This document shows positions 36,878-45,209 of a stretch of DNA of 64,000 nucleotides, in pieces. The notes under the pieces were generated by a model. It saw only the letters and a list, made by a program, of their open reading frames with translations, was not told the DNA's origin and did no database searches. Source of the DNA: an uncultured Bacteroides sp. (lineage in GTDB: Bacteria > Bacteroidota > Bacteroidia > Bacteroidales > Bacteroidaceae). Within the stretch, counting starts at the first letter, position 1. Each line of letters begins with the position of its first letter. The DNA lies in contig CANSEY010000017.1 in NCBI GenBank assembly GCA_947646015.1, positions 1 to 64,000 of the forward strand, in the 5' to 3' direction. Position numbers and translations under genes: made by a program.

Positions 36878-38197
36878 TTATATTAAATTTCTTTGTTTTG
36901 CCATTTCTATCACAAAAGAAGACAAACTGTATTCAACGTTATCATATACACAAGTAAGCTGTTTACAATTTATAAGTGCATCGTAATTTTTTTGTATACA
37001 TGGTCCCATACACAAAGGTAAAACTCGACAATTTTCACAACGTTCATTCTCAAATGTAGCCTTTACAAACATCTTACTCAATATTCCATCGTTCCAATCA
37101 ATCTCTCCAGATTTTAACAAATGGCCAAGAGTTAGTTCTTCCCCATAATCACGTGCTGTACATTTAAAAATTCTACCATCGTAATTGACAACATAATGAT
37201 TGATACTATCCGCATAACAACACTTATATCTAAATGGCCTATATGCCCAAAAACGCGAACGAAAACCAGCCTTCTCAAATTCAACTTTTGCCTTCTCTAA
37301 TAACTTTCGCATTTCTTCTGTACATGAAATCTGCCACACTCTCTGAAAATCTACAGTAATGCACTTTATACTTTTTTCCGTAAAATCATTTATTATATCT
37401 TTTATATTCTTCAAAGTTTGTTTATCATAATTTACACGCAAACAAATTGAAACATCTGGAATTACCTCAGAAAGCAAATTAATATTGTCAACCACATCTC
37501 TATAAGTACCATGTTTATCAGAATAACGTTTAATCAGGTTCTGGCGGCACTCATTACCATCAATAGATATCTGAAAGAAATCAAAGTTCATGTCCTTCAT
37601 ATATCGAATTCTATCTTCACTCAATAAAGTAGCATTAGTAGTAATTTGTTGCCTAAATTTCACATTATTCTGTAATAAAATTGGGAATACTGAATCTGAT
37701 ATCTTTTTGATTACTTCATCAAAATACATTAGGGGCTCTCCACCAAACCAATCCAATAAAATTGAATTTGCTTTTTTTTGTGTCACTAATAAATTAATGT
37801 GCTTAATCAAATTATCAACTATTTCATCGCTCATTCGTTCTCTATCATATTTTGCCCCAGCATATGCAACAGAACAATACCAGCACTTTAAATTACAATC
37901 TAAAGTCGGATTTATTGTAAGATGATAATCCCGATTCATAAATATACACCGCTTATTTTGTAATTTCAAATACGCCAACTCATCAAAATCTGGACTTATA
38001 ATAAATCCTGACCTCTGAAAAGCAGAATACAATTCAGGAAATTTCTGTCGAAATGTAGGCAAATGTTCCATCAAAGTCTCAATTATAGAATAATCCTTAA
38101 GACTAATTGGTAGTATCCTGTTAGTAAGCGAATTATAGAGCAGGATTCCATTATAGTATTCTATTTCAATATTGTATCTACTAGCTTTATCATTCAT
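36878..38197 (-). CDS. Radical SAM/SPASM peptide maturase with N-terminal recognition-like domain
   Basis: 439 residues. The first ~90 (YYNGILLYNSLTNRILPISL, FIISPDFDEL) look like the leader-binding winged-helix (RRE) region of peptide maturases, probably the GG-samocin maturase family (TIGR04148, from memory). The 4Fe-4S motif is CNLKCWYC (Cys101, Cys105, Cys108); LLDWFGGEPLMYF carries GGEP and QITTNATLLS follows. The SPASM domain (about 330-420) has CCYADSINHYVVNYDGRIFKC and CENCRVLPLCMGPC. It is the best candidate to bind the precursor leader. The gene lies 30 bp downstream of the first aspartyl protease gene. Confidence 0.9.
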   Translation of the reverse strand: MNDKASRYNIEIEYYNGILLYNSLTNRILPISLKDYSIIETLMEHLPTFRQKFPELYSAFQRSGFIISPDFDELAYLKLQNKRCIFMNRDYHLTINPTLDCNLKCWYCSVAYAGAKYDRERMSDEIVDNLIKHINLLVTQKKANSILLDWFGGEPLMYFDEVIKKISDSVFPILLQNNVKFRQQITTNATLLSEDRIRYMKDMNFDFFQISIDGNECRQNLIKRYSDKHGTYRDVVDNINLLSEVIPDVSICLRVNYDKQTLKNIKDIINDFTEKSIKCITVDFQRVWQISCTEEMRKLLEKAKVEFEKAGFRSRFWAYRPFRYKCCYADSINHYVVNYDGRIFKCTARDYGEELTLGHLLKSGEIDWNDGILSKMFVKATFENERCENCRVLPLCMGPCIQKNYDALINCKQLTCVYDNVEYSLSSFVIEMAKQRNLI

Positions 38198-38210
38198 ATC
38201 ATTACCTATC

Positions 38211-38594
38211 TAATATTATTATTTCATTCAATCACCTTGAACCTCTTTTTTATCAATAACCACCGGTATCTTATAAGATTTACCTTGACGGACAATATCG
38301 TATATCAATGTGTCTTGCCGGCTTAGCTCCGCATCCTCTTCCAAAGAGATCATTTTAATAGGAATTTCATTTATAGCAATAATTTCATCACCTTCTAACA
38401 AACCGGCTTTTTTAATATAATTACTCTCATAATCGGCAATTTTAGTAATAATAATTTTTCCATGGCTATTCATACGGGATGACATGTGGAATCGTTTCTT
38501 CCGAGGGTTGACCACTCGTTCGTAATTCTTTATTGGCTGCAAACCTAATCTTTGTGATTTCATGTCGAAAAAAACATTAAATCTTTTAAGAAAA
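38211..38594. repeat. 384-bp repeat, copy 1 (3' end of protease gene)
   Basis: Matches 47853-48236 in the same orientation with a few base changes. It covers the last ~122 codons of the protease gene (PDZ domain) and 17 bp after its stop. Confidence 0.9.
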
Positions 38595-39484
38595 TTCAGA
38601 CCAATAAGATAATCACAAGGTACTTGATTAGGTTGATCAAATATATAAATCCGCAAAGAATCAAGTTGTATGCCACTAAACAAAGTAACATTTACATTAT
38701 GATGACTATAATATCCAGATGGTGCCTGCGTCCAAACGGCATTCTTTTTCTTAGAAAAAAAGGACAATTCAGAAGCTTGAGCCATCAGAGCTATGTCTTG
38801 TGGCATACCTGTATCTACAAGATAAGTATGAGTAAGCATCAGTGTGTCTCCATCAGCACATCTAATATTTAAAGGCAGATTAACATAAAAAAGTGAGCTT
38901 TTATCATTTCCTCTTACAAAAGGAATCAGAATACAATTCTTAGGCATAATAAAATCTTGAAATGAATGGATAACCATATAATTATGTTCAAAGTTAAACT
39001 CCCATATATTAACAGTATCATTTTGTGGAATATTAAACAAACCATCTGATTGAGTACCTCCCATGTAATCTCTCCAATTATAAACTAACATTTTATCATA
39101 TATCAAATTGGAATTCCCTACTTTTATAGTCGGAACAATTGTATACATAGATGCGGGCATACGTAATACAGACCATGCACACCCATATGGAGCAATAGTG
39201 TCAGGAGACAAATTCGATAAGATAGAAGAGTGAGCTGAACAAAAAGTAGAGTCAACAATAAAAGCTCCCAAAGAAGCCCCACTATCAAATGCCAAATTTG
39301 AAACAATGCTATCATTAAATAACACGGGAAGCACTATCTTTCTATCTAAAGAATCAATTGTAAAGTAAGTTCTTGCATCTCTTTTATTCCCTTTGGATAT
39401 TTTCGTACAACTACCTAAAACAGTAGCTTGCAAAAAAAGAAAAACAATACACTTTATCAGCCCATTGCCTATAATTAACTTCAT
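38228..39484 (-). CDS. Bilobed aspartyl protease/PDZ lipoprotein (copy 1)
   Basis: About 418 residues from the ATG at 39484; the longer frame begins with TTG. A lipoprotein signal (IVFLFLQATVLGSC) is followed by two retropepsin-like lobes: LAFDSGASLGAFIVD (about residue 63) and TYLVDTGMPQDIALM (about 220) each carry an Asp-Ser/Thr-Gly active-site triad. A PDZ domain (about 320-395, KKAGLLEGDEIIAINEIPI) ends the protein. It would act on the periplasmic or outer face of a membrane. It sits directly downstream of precursor copy 1 and the pattern is repeated for copy 2, so it may process, trim or sense the exported peptide, or protect the producer; none of these is shown. Confidence 0.82.
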   Translation of the reverse strand: MKLIIGNGLIKCIVFLFLQATVLGSCTKISKGNKRDARTYFTIDSLDRKIVLPVLFNDSIVSNLAFDSGASLGAFIVDSTFCSAHSSILSNLSPDTIAPYGCAWSVLRMPASMYTIVPTIKVGNSNLIYDKMLVYNWRDYMGGTQSDGLFNIPQNDTVNIWEFNFEHNYMVIHSFQDFIMPKNCILIPFVRGNDKSSLFYVNLPLNIRCADGDTLMLTHTYLVDTGMPQDIALMAQASELSFFSKKKNAVWTQAPSGYYSHHNVNVTLFSGIQLDSLRIYIFDQPNQVPCDYLIGLNFLKRFNVFFDMKSQRLGLQPIKNYERVVNPRKKRFHMSSRMNSHGKIIITKIADYESNYIKKAGLLEGDEIIAINEIPIKMISLEEDAELSRQDTLIYDIVRQGKSYKIPVVIDKKEVQGD

Positions 39485-39510
39485 ATTCTTTAATTTAGCT
39501 TTCCACAAGA

Positions 39511-39545
39511 GTAATACTGCTGAAAGTTAATTTCAGCAGTATTAC
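39511..39545 (-). terminator. Hairpin after precursor copy 1
   Basis: A perfect 15-bp inverted repeat (GTAATACTGCTGAAA / TTTCAGCAGTATTAC) with a 5-nt loop, about 60 bp after the precursor stop and 26 bp before the protease ATG. There is no T-run on the minus strand. It may act as partial terminator or mRNA stabiliser, raising precursor mRNA over downstream genes. Confidence 0.7.
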
Positions 39546-39606
39546 AAAATAAAGGACTACGCTCAATTGTTCATACAAACAAATATAAACGCCCAATCAA
39601 TTATTT

Positions 39607-39918
39607 TCATATACCACACGAGTGTCCTTGAGTCGCCCCACAAAGAGCATCTTGAGGCATAACAGGAAAATCCGGAAATTTCGGAAATTCCGGTTTGGGG
39701 TCAGTAGTAGAACAACATGGATGAGAACCATCTGATGTATACCCATGAGCATTATTGGCACTATCATTAGCACTAGTACTAGAGCCACCGGGTTTACCTT
39801 CATAATTGCAACCACATTGGCAGCACCCAGGAGTACCACCTCCCAAAACACGACACATCTCACGTTCATTCAATTCAGCTTTTGAAGCTTCATTCAGTTT
39901 CAGTTTTCTTAATTTCAT
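39607..39918 (-). CDS. Double-glycine-leader RiPP precursor peptide (copy 1)
   Basis: 103 residues. The leader (1-29) MKLRKLKLNEASKAELNEREMCRVLGGG has the form typical of GG-Bacteroidetes natural-product precursors (TIGR04149, from memory): Lys/Leu-rich start, ELNEREM and a GG cleavage site for a C39 peptidase. The core of about 74 residues starts TPGCCQCGC, has a Ser/Asn/Gly-rich middle (GGSSTSANDSANN), a CC pair in SDGSHPCCSTTD, and a Pro/Phe-rich tail ending DALCGATQGHSCGI. It has eight core cysteines. The rich Ser/Thr and Cys content gives targets for crosslinking and glycosylation. The first ~80 residues are identical to copy 2; only the tail differs. Confidence 0.9.
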   Translation of the reverse strand: MKLRKLKLNEASKAELNEREMCRVLGGGTPGCCQCGCNYEGKPGGSSTSANDSANNAHGYTSDGSHPCCSTTDPKPEFPKFPDFPVMPQDALCGATQGHSCGI

Positions 39919-40000
39919 ACTTTAATCATTTTAAAATCAATATTTAATGTTCTTCGTAAAAATCACATAGATTTCCAATGTTACAGGTATTTGTTAGAAC
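39683..40000. repeat. 318-bp direct repeat, copy 1 (precursor gene and 5' region)
   Basis: Aligns without gaps to 41422-41739, with only three base differences that I can see. It includes the precursor leader, most of its core and about 80 bp upstream. Confidence 0.93.
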
Positions 40001-40061
40001 AAAAAAGAAAGAAACTTAATAGTCCCATATATAACAAACAAGCCATATTCAACAATATATT

Positions 40062-41291
40062 TCAATCACCTTGTATTTCTTCTTTATTAACAGCTACAAC
40101 TATTTTAAGAATCTTCTCTTTACGAATAACTTCATATAATAATGTATCTTGCTTTTCAAACAAACGATGATTTTTATAAAGATAATCTTCATAATTTTTT
40201 CCATTCACAGTTTTAATTTCATCGCCTTCTCTTAACCCAGCAGCTTTATAATAATTGTCCTTAGAATCAGCGACCCTAGTAATGACCCACCTCCCATATC
40301 TATTTTTTTCAACCAAAATATGAAATCGCTGATGCAAAGGATTAACAACACGAGTAAAATTAGGTATTGGCTGAAAACCAATTCTTTGATGTTTCATATC
40401 AAAGAAAACATTAAATCTTTTAAGAAAATTCTGCCCAATCAAATAATTAGATGGCGCTCTATTAATAAAATCAAAAGTATAAACTCGTAATGAATCCATT
40501 CTCAAAGTATCAGCTAAAATAGCATCTACAGGACAATAGCGATGATATCTATTTAGATATTTAGTCCAAACAACATCCTCCTGTTTATTAAAGAAAGAAA
40601 ACTCATTAGCTTCTTGCATTAAGACGATATCCCAAGCCATTCCCGTATCTATCATGAACATACGATTTATCATTAATGTGTCACTACTAGCACATTCCAT
40701 CTTAATAGGTAATCTGACATAGAGTAAATTAGGATATTCTTTTTTTCTAACTAATGGAAATATCAAACTATTATCAGGCATTCGATAATTCTGCGCCAAA
40801 TGAATCTCCATATAATTATGCTCAAAGTTCAGCTCCCACACATGCATAGTATCGTTAGGAGGGATATTAAACATTCCTTCTGAAGAACTATTCATATACC
40901 ATTTCCAATTCATAATTTGAGTAACATCATATTTCAAAGACACCTTTCCAACCCTAACAATTGGGGCATTAGAATAAATAGAACAAGTGACAAGAAAGTT
41001 AGCCCAACCAGAGCCATTTCGTAATTGCGCATCTGAAAACAAACGATGTTTAATACTAGAATGTGTTGCACAAAACATCGAGTCTAACACAAATTGTCCT
41101 CCAGTATCAAATCCTAAGCGAGCCGTGATACTGTCATTCAATTGTACAGGTAAAACTATCTGCCTATCTTTTGGATTTATACAAAAATATACCTTTCCCC
41201 CACCATTTATAATCTCTGTATATTGTTGAGGATAACCACAACTCACACAAATTATGAAAAACAAAAATACAGAACACAATCCTTTATTCAT
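40062..41291 (-). CDS. Bilobed aspartyl protease/PDZ lipoprotein (copy 2)
   Basis: About 409 residues from the ATG at 41291, with lipoprotein signal VFLFFIICVSC. It has the same layout as the other copy: lobe one LGFDTGGQFVLDS (about 60), lobe two MFMIDTGMAWDIVLM (about 225), and a C-terminal PDZ domain (KAAGLREGDEIKTVNGKNY). It is clearly diverged from copy 1 (roughly half the residues change by eye), unlike the almost identical precursors. This suggests the protease pair is older than, or under different selection from, the precursor repeat. It follows precursor copy 2 by 72 bp and is followed by precursor copy 1. Confidence 0.82.
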   Translation of the reverse strand: MNKGLCSVFLFFIICVSCGYPQQYTEIINGGGKVYFCINPKDRQIVLPVQLNDSITARLGFDTGGQFVLDSMFCATHSSIKHRLFSDAQLRNGSGWANFLVTCSIYSNAPIVRVGKVSLKYDVTQIMNWKWYMNSSSEGMFNIPPNDTMHVWELNFEHNYMEIHLAQNYRMPDNSLIFPLVRKKEYPNLLYVRLPIKMECASSDTLMINRMFMIDTGMAWDIVLMQEANEFSFFNKQEDVVWTKYLNRYHRYCPVDAILADTLRMDSLRVYTFDFINRAPSNYLIGQNFLKRFNVFFDMKHQRIGFQPIPNFTRVVNPLHQRFHILVEKNRYGRWVITRVADSKDNYYKAAGLREGDEIKTVNGKNYEDYLYKNHRLFEKQDTLLYEVIRKEKILKIVVAVNKEEIQGD

Positions 41292-41312
41292 TGGAAACAT
41301 ATAATTATTAAG

Positions 41313-41355
41313 AACAGTACTATTAAATATTTCATATAACAGTACCGTTCTATTT
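41313..41355 (-). terminator. Hairpin after precursor copy 2
   Basis: AGAACAGTACTATTA and TAACAGTACCGTTCT pair over 13 of 15 positions. It lies between the precursor stop (41364) and the protease start, the same position as the hairpin after copy 1 but with unrelated sequence. Confidence 0.55.
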
Positions 41356-41363
41356 TACCCTAT

Positions 41364-41657
41364 TTAAAAATGTCCACAAAGAGCATCTTGGGGATTCCAA
41401 AATGGCGGTGGTGTTATTTCAGGAAATTCCGGTTTGGGGTCAGTAGTAGAACAACATGGATGAGAACCATCTGATGTATACCCATGAGCATTATTGGCAC
41501 TATCATTAGCACTAGTACTAGAGCCACCGGGTTTACCTTCATAATTGCAACCACATTGGCAGCACCCAGGAGTACCACCTCCCAAAACACGACACATCTC
41601 ACGTTCATTCAATTCAGCTTTTGAAGCTTCATTCAGTTTTAGTTTTCTTAATTTCAT
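41364..41657 (-). CDS. Double-glycine-leader RiPP precursor peptide (copy 2)
   Basis: 97 residues. Leader and core are identical to copy 1 through PKPEFP (about residue 79), after which the tail reads EITPPPFWNPQDALCGHF instead of the longer Cys-containing tail. It has seven core cysteines against eight in copy 1; PQDALCG is shared even in the divergent tail. It is the promoter-proximal precursor. The same maturases and exporter presumably handle both peptides, giving two related products. No standard -33/-7 promoter is obvious directly upstream, though the repeat carries ~80 bp of 5' sequence. Confidence 0.9.
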   Translation of the reverse strand: MKLRKLKLNEASKAELNEREMCRVLGGGTPGCCQCGCNYEGKPGGSSTSANDSANNAHGYTSDGSHPCCSTTDPKPEFPEITPPPFWNPQDALCGHF

Positions 41658-41739
41658 ACTTTAATCATTTTAAAATCAACATTTAATATTCTTCGTAAAA
41701 ATCACATAGATTTCCAATGTTACAGGTATTTGTTAGAAC
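41422..41739. repeat. 318-bp direct repeat, copy 2
   Basis: Partner of 39683-40000, offset 1739 bp. The repeat ends sharply in the tail of the precursor gene, where the two peptides diverge. Confidence 0.93.
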
Positions 41740-41935
41740 GAAGAAAAAGAGCCAAACAAATACCTTAGTAACTCAAATTATTTTTCCCCAACATCCAGAT
41801 TGTGATGGAAAAAGTAAAGCGTAAAACATAAGTCAACTCTCTCATATACATTCTTTTTTAATTTCTATTTTGAATCGTCACAAGATCACCACATAATAGT
41901 ATTCAAAAAACTAAATCAAAGACAGCAATTTATTC

Positions 41936-43165
41936 TTAACTATAAAAAGACTCAAATGCCATCCTCATTTTTTCTAATGAAAAAGCATCTTTATATCGAC
42001 ACCTATTTAACTTACCAACCTCTCTCGCCCAACAATCATCCGTTACTATTTTCAATAAACATTTCGACAGTTCTTCAACTGATAACCTTAATTCATTTTG
42101 ATCTTCCTTTAATATCAATCTGCACTCTACATTTTGATGATGAATCATTTCACTCAATCCTGTGGTATTAGTGATAATTAATGGTAATCCATGCATCATC
42201 ATTTCTATGGCTACATAACTGCATTGCTCATGAAAAGACGGCATCACTCCAACATCTGCAATTTGATAAAATTCATATAATTTCTGTTTACTAATTTTCC
42301 CTATAAAAGTAATCCTACTCCAAATGTCTGCAGACATCTGTAAATACCTACTATAATTCCCGTCTCCCACTATTAACAAACGAGTGTTCGAACTCTTTTT
42401 TATCACCTTTGCGAAAGCTTCTATCAAATAGTCAACCCCTTTTATATCATCCAAACGCCCTACAAATAGAATTAATTTCTCTCCTTCTCCAAAAAATAAA
42501 TCTCTTTTTCTTTGCATTCTCTCCACTTCATCCAAGAAGATAGCCTGATCAATTAAACCATTGTATATCAACGTTAGTTTACATTCTTCAATTCCATAAA
42601 ATTCATTCAGCAACATCTTAGTATATTGAGCCAAGCATATTATCCTATCTACTTTTCTGTAAAAAGATACTTCTTGCTTATATTCGTCATATATGTATTT
42701 TTCTTCCTCAGTTCTATCGTTCTCAGCTTTATCCAAAACGGTTTGTAACCTCTTTATATTCCCTTTCAAAGTGAAGCACCAGTTCAAATAATGTAAAGTC
42801 AACACAAATTGGCTGGTAGGATATATTTTCTTCAACAAGTCAACCAATGGTTCATGATGTAAATAATTAAAATGAAATACATTATCTTCACTTGAATCTA
42901 CATACAATGCCAACAAGAAAGCAACACTTCTATAATATCGTTGAATTTCTTTCTCACTCCTCCAATCATACACTTTAGGAAAAGTTAGATAACGAACATT
43001 ATTATCTTTTTTTTCAGTCAGTATCCCATCCTCTGAGTTCATACTAACTACAGTCAAACGCAAAGAATCAATACTGCTAAGACAGTTTATAACTTGAATT
43101 ATATATGTCCCAATACCATATTGTGCCGCACGACTATCACTATTTATCAAATATATATGCCTCAT
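41936..43165 (-). CDS. GT4 glycosyltransferase of GG-peptide system type
   Basis: 409 residues with a GT-B fold. The N-terminal domain starts HIYLINSDSRAAQYGIGTYI and the C-terminal domain has KLILFVGRLDDIKGVDYLIE, TRLLIVGDGNYSRYL and the donor motif MPSFHEQCSYVAIEMMMHGLP. From memory it fits the glycosyltransferase family catalogued with GG-Bacteroidetes radical SAM peptides (TIGR04157). That would make the exported peptide a glycopeptide. It is the last gene before the precursors and overlaps the LanC-like gene upstream by 4 bp. Confidence 0.87.
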   Translation of the reverse strand: MRHIYLINSDSRAAQYGIGTYIIQVINCLSSIDSLRLTVVSMNSEDGILTEKKDNNVRYLTFPKVYDWRSEKEIQRYYRSVAFLLALYVDSSEDNVFHFNYLHHEPLVDLLKKIYPTSQFVLTLHYLNWCFTLKGNIKRLQTVLDKAENDRTEEEKYIYDEYKQEVSFYRKVDRIICLAQYTKMLLNEFYGIEECKLTLIYNGLIDQAIFLDEVERMQRKRDLFFGEGEKLILFVGRLDDIKGVDYLIEAFAKVIKKSSNTRLLIVGDGNYSRYLQMSADIWSRITFIGKISKQKLYEFYQIADVGVMPSFHEQCSYVAIEMMMHGLPLIITNTTGLSEMIHHQNVECRLILKEDQNELRLSVEELSKCLLKIVTDDCWAREVGKLNRCRYKDAFSLEKMRMAFESFYS

Positions 43166-43812
43166 CGCAATAAGTATTTTAATCCTTCAACCCACAACAA
43201 AGCTTCTTTCTTCTCTCCGCCAGTTCTCTGTGACGTTATCTTTCCCAGAACAACGAGATACCAATCATCTATTTGTTTACCCACTAAATAGTCTAACAAT
43301 AAAGAAATTCCAGGATGGCAGACTTTATTCGGAACATTCTCACAAACACCTCTTAAATCATCCAAATACATCTTATCGAATGGTTTCTGCAAATATCTCT
43401 CAGATGACAATAAGCGTATTAACACATACCACGCCAACCCTTCTATCCCCGTATCAAATGAATAGTCTTTTACACGTCGTAAGTCACGTTCCATTATTTT
43501 ATTATCAAGTTCTGTTAAGATATCATTAGAACCACATTCAACAAATCCTTTCTGCATAAAATACTCTAATCCCCATCCAATTCCTAATAAGCCATTTCGA
43601 ATCCCCCATGGAGTATCTATTCTAATATCATCATACACATCCCCAATCAGTTCATTTGCATAGTCACTATAAAGCGAATCTCCACAAAAATGAGCATAAT
43701 GAAAAAAGAAAAGTGAAATGCCTATTTTGCCACGCAATAGCCCTAAATCCTTACAACAGGCACTATATAGTATCTGATAATTAGCTATTTGTCTCAATAA
43801 TTGTCCATTCAT
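43162..43812 (-). CDS. Short LanC-like protein (copy 2)
   Basis: About 216 residues from the ATG at 43812 (MNGQLLRQIANYQI), which aligns with the start of copy 1; an ATG at 43857 is also open. Shared blocks are GLLRGKIGISLFFFHYAH, GLLGIGWGLEYFMQKGF and FDTGIEGLAWYVLIRLL. No CHG motif or other zinc ligands of LanC are visible. Its stop overlaps the GT4 start by 4 bp and its start lies next to the second glycosyltransferase, so LanC-like and glycosyltransferase genes alternate. That pairing suggests the LanC-like proteins work with the transferases, perhaps holding the peptide; this is inference. Confidence 0.72.
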   Translation of the reverse strand: MNGQLLRQIANYQILYSACCKDLGLLRGKIGISLFFFHYAHFCGDSLYSDYANELIGDVYDDIRIDTPWGIRNGLLGIGWGLEYFMQKGFVECGSNDILTELDNKIMERDLRRVKDYSFDTGIEGLAWYVLIRLLSSERYLQKPFDKMYLDDLRGVCENVPNKVCHPGISLLLDYLVGKQIDDWYLVVLGKITSQRTGGEKKEALLWVEGLKYLLR

Positions 43813-43825
43813 CTCAACTATATTT

Positions 43826-44593
43826 TTACCAGGATTTAACATATGCACGTAATTCATTCTGACCCATGCTACAAACTTTTATAAATTCCATTCGATTAAT
43901 AAAAGCTAACTTTTCTATAGAATATCTGGAGTTCTCTCCCCTAGGATGCCATAAGTGGTATAATGGTCCTCCATTTGTCCAATGTACAGATTCTCCCAAT
44001 ATTTCCATCCTTCGAATACGCTCAGCATCTTCAGGTCCCCAACTGATAAAACGTTCATTATCTCCCCCATATCTCAAATACTTTTCACGATCTACAACAA
44101 AAACTCCCCCACAGGAAGGACGCCACATCAAACGAGCATACATATCATCATGCGAAACTAAATGATCATACCTTTGTCCAGAAAGTATATATGCTTCACT
44201 TTGTTTTTTTGAAAGCATTTTTACCACTCCATTATATGGTATACTCATCACATATTTTCGTTCTATAATTGCTTGTATTGAGGCCTCCAACTGCGACAAA
44301 GAAAATATAATATCAGCATCCCAAATAGCAACTATAGGAGTAGAAATTTCTCTTAATAATAAGTTAACATACCTCGTTTTGTGATAAACTAAATTTTCAT
44401 CACGTTCATAAGTATAAGTAATTTTACTACAGATATCATCAGGGAACTGACACTCTTCACTTCCTGCATCCCAAACATGTACCCTCATCCCAGACGAGGA
44501 TATATAGTGTAATAAGGCTAAAAGATTTCTCTTCCTCTCCCAACTGTCTATCCTCACAGGAATTCCAATAGTAATTTGCTCCAAATAACTCAT
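43826..44593 (-). CDS. Galactosyltransferase-like family 2 glycosyltransferase
   Basis: 255 residues, GT-A fold. ITIGIPVRIDSWERKRNL opens the protein, STPIVAIWDADIIFSLSQLE near 95 holds the DxD metal site, and CGGVFVVDREKYLRYGGDN then ERFISWGPEDAERIRRM near 170-200 is the galactosyltransferase-type acceptor/base motif. It lies 4 bp into the end of the LanC-like gene upstream and ~14 bp before the next one. It may extend a sugar chain begun by another transferase in the cluster. Confidence 0.87.
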   Translation of the reverse strand: MSYLEQITIGIPVRIDSWERKRNLLALLHYISSSGMRVHVWDAGSEECQFPDDICSKITYTYERDENLVYHKTRYVNLLLREISTPIVAIWDADIIFSLSQLEASIQAIIERKYVMSIPYNGVVKMLSKKQSEAYILSGQRYDHLVSHDDMYARLMWRPSCGGVFVVDREKYLRYGGDNERFISWGPEDAERIRRMEILGESVHWTNGGPLYHLWHPRGENSRYSIEKLAFINRMEFIKVCSMGQNELRAYVKSW

Positions 44594-45195
44594 AGATTGT
44601 ACCTATTCATACATTTTTCAATTAAAACTGATACTTTTGTCCGATAAAAACCTGTAGGGTATAAGTCAAACAAAAAATCAAGTAAATCATCAATAGATTC
44701 GTTTGTATATTCCAATCTTTCCTCCAACCAATCAATCAAATAAATAAGATACTCTTTCAGGAAAGCACTTGAAACCGTATCACCTTTCAAAAATGTTGGA
44801 ATAATCCTAATTAGAATATATCGTCCTAAACCTACAATTCCGTTATTTAATGAAAGTCCCGACATACCATAGGCATGTATACAGCGTGCAGCACATTGAT
44901 CTATATCCTTTAAGACTTCATCAGCATCACCTTCCATATAACTATTTTGAATCAGATATTCAATCCCCCAACCAATCCCCCATAAACCACTACCAAAAGA
45001 AATAGGTATAGACGAATCAAGATGTTCATAAATCTCATCAAGGAGTTCACAACCAACATCTTCACATGTCAACTCACCGGAAAGGCGTGCATAGCGAAAA
45101 AGAGCAATGGCGATCCCCATTTTTCCGTTAATAAGTCCGAGGCAGGACGTTCTACGTCCTGCCTGAACTAACTCCCTAACCAAAGAGTTGTACAT
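44590..45195 (-). CDS. Short LanC-like protein (copy 3)
   Basis: 201 residues. GLINGKMGIAIALFRYARL, FGSGLWGIGWGIEYLIQNSY and LNNGIVGLGRYILIRII match the blocks of the other two copies. It is the most diverged of the three and also lacks the zinc-binding Cys/His set of true LanC. Several cysteines (CLGL, CEDVGCELL, CAARC) are present but are not shared by the other copies. It is the first of the four overlapping genes ahead of the precursors, overlapping the galactosyltransferase-like gene by 4 bp. Confidence 0.7.
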   Translation of the reverse strand: MYNSLVRELVQAGRRTSCLGLINGKMGIAIALFRYARLSGELTCEDVGCELLDEIYEHLDSSIPISFGSGLWGIGWGIEYLIQNSYMEGDADEVLKDIDQCAARCIHAYGMSGLSLNNGIVGLGRYILIRIIPTFLKGDTVSSAFLKEYLIYLIDWLEERLEYTNESIDDLLDFLFDLYPTGFYRTKVSVLIEKCMNRYNL

Positions 45196-45209
45196 AATGA
45201 ACTACTCTA

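Noticed and set aside
27924-45195. A lanthipeptide gene cluster, suggested by LanC-like proteins
   Set aside because: No dehydratase (LanB, LanM, LanKC) is present and the LanC-like proteins lack zinc ligands. Radical SAM maturases are the modifying enzymes here.
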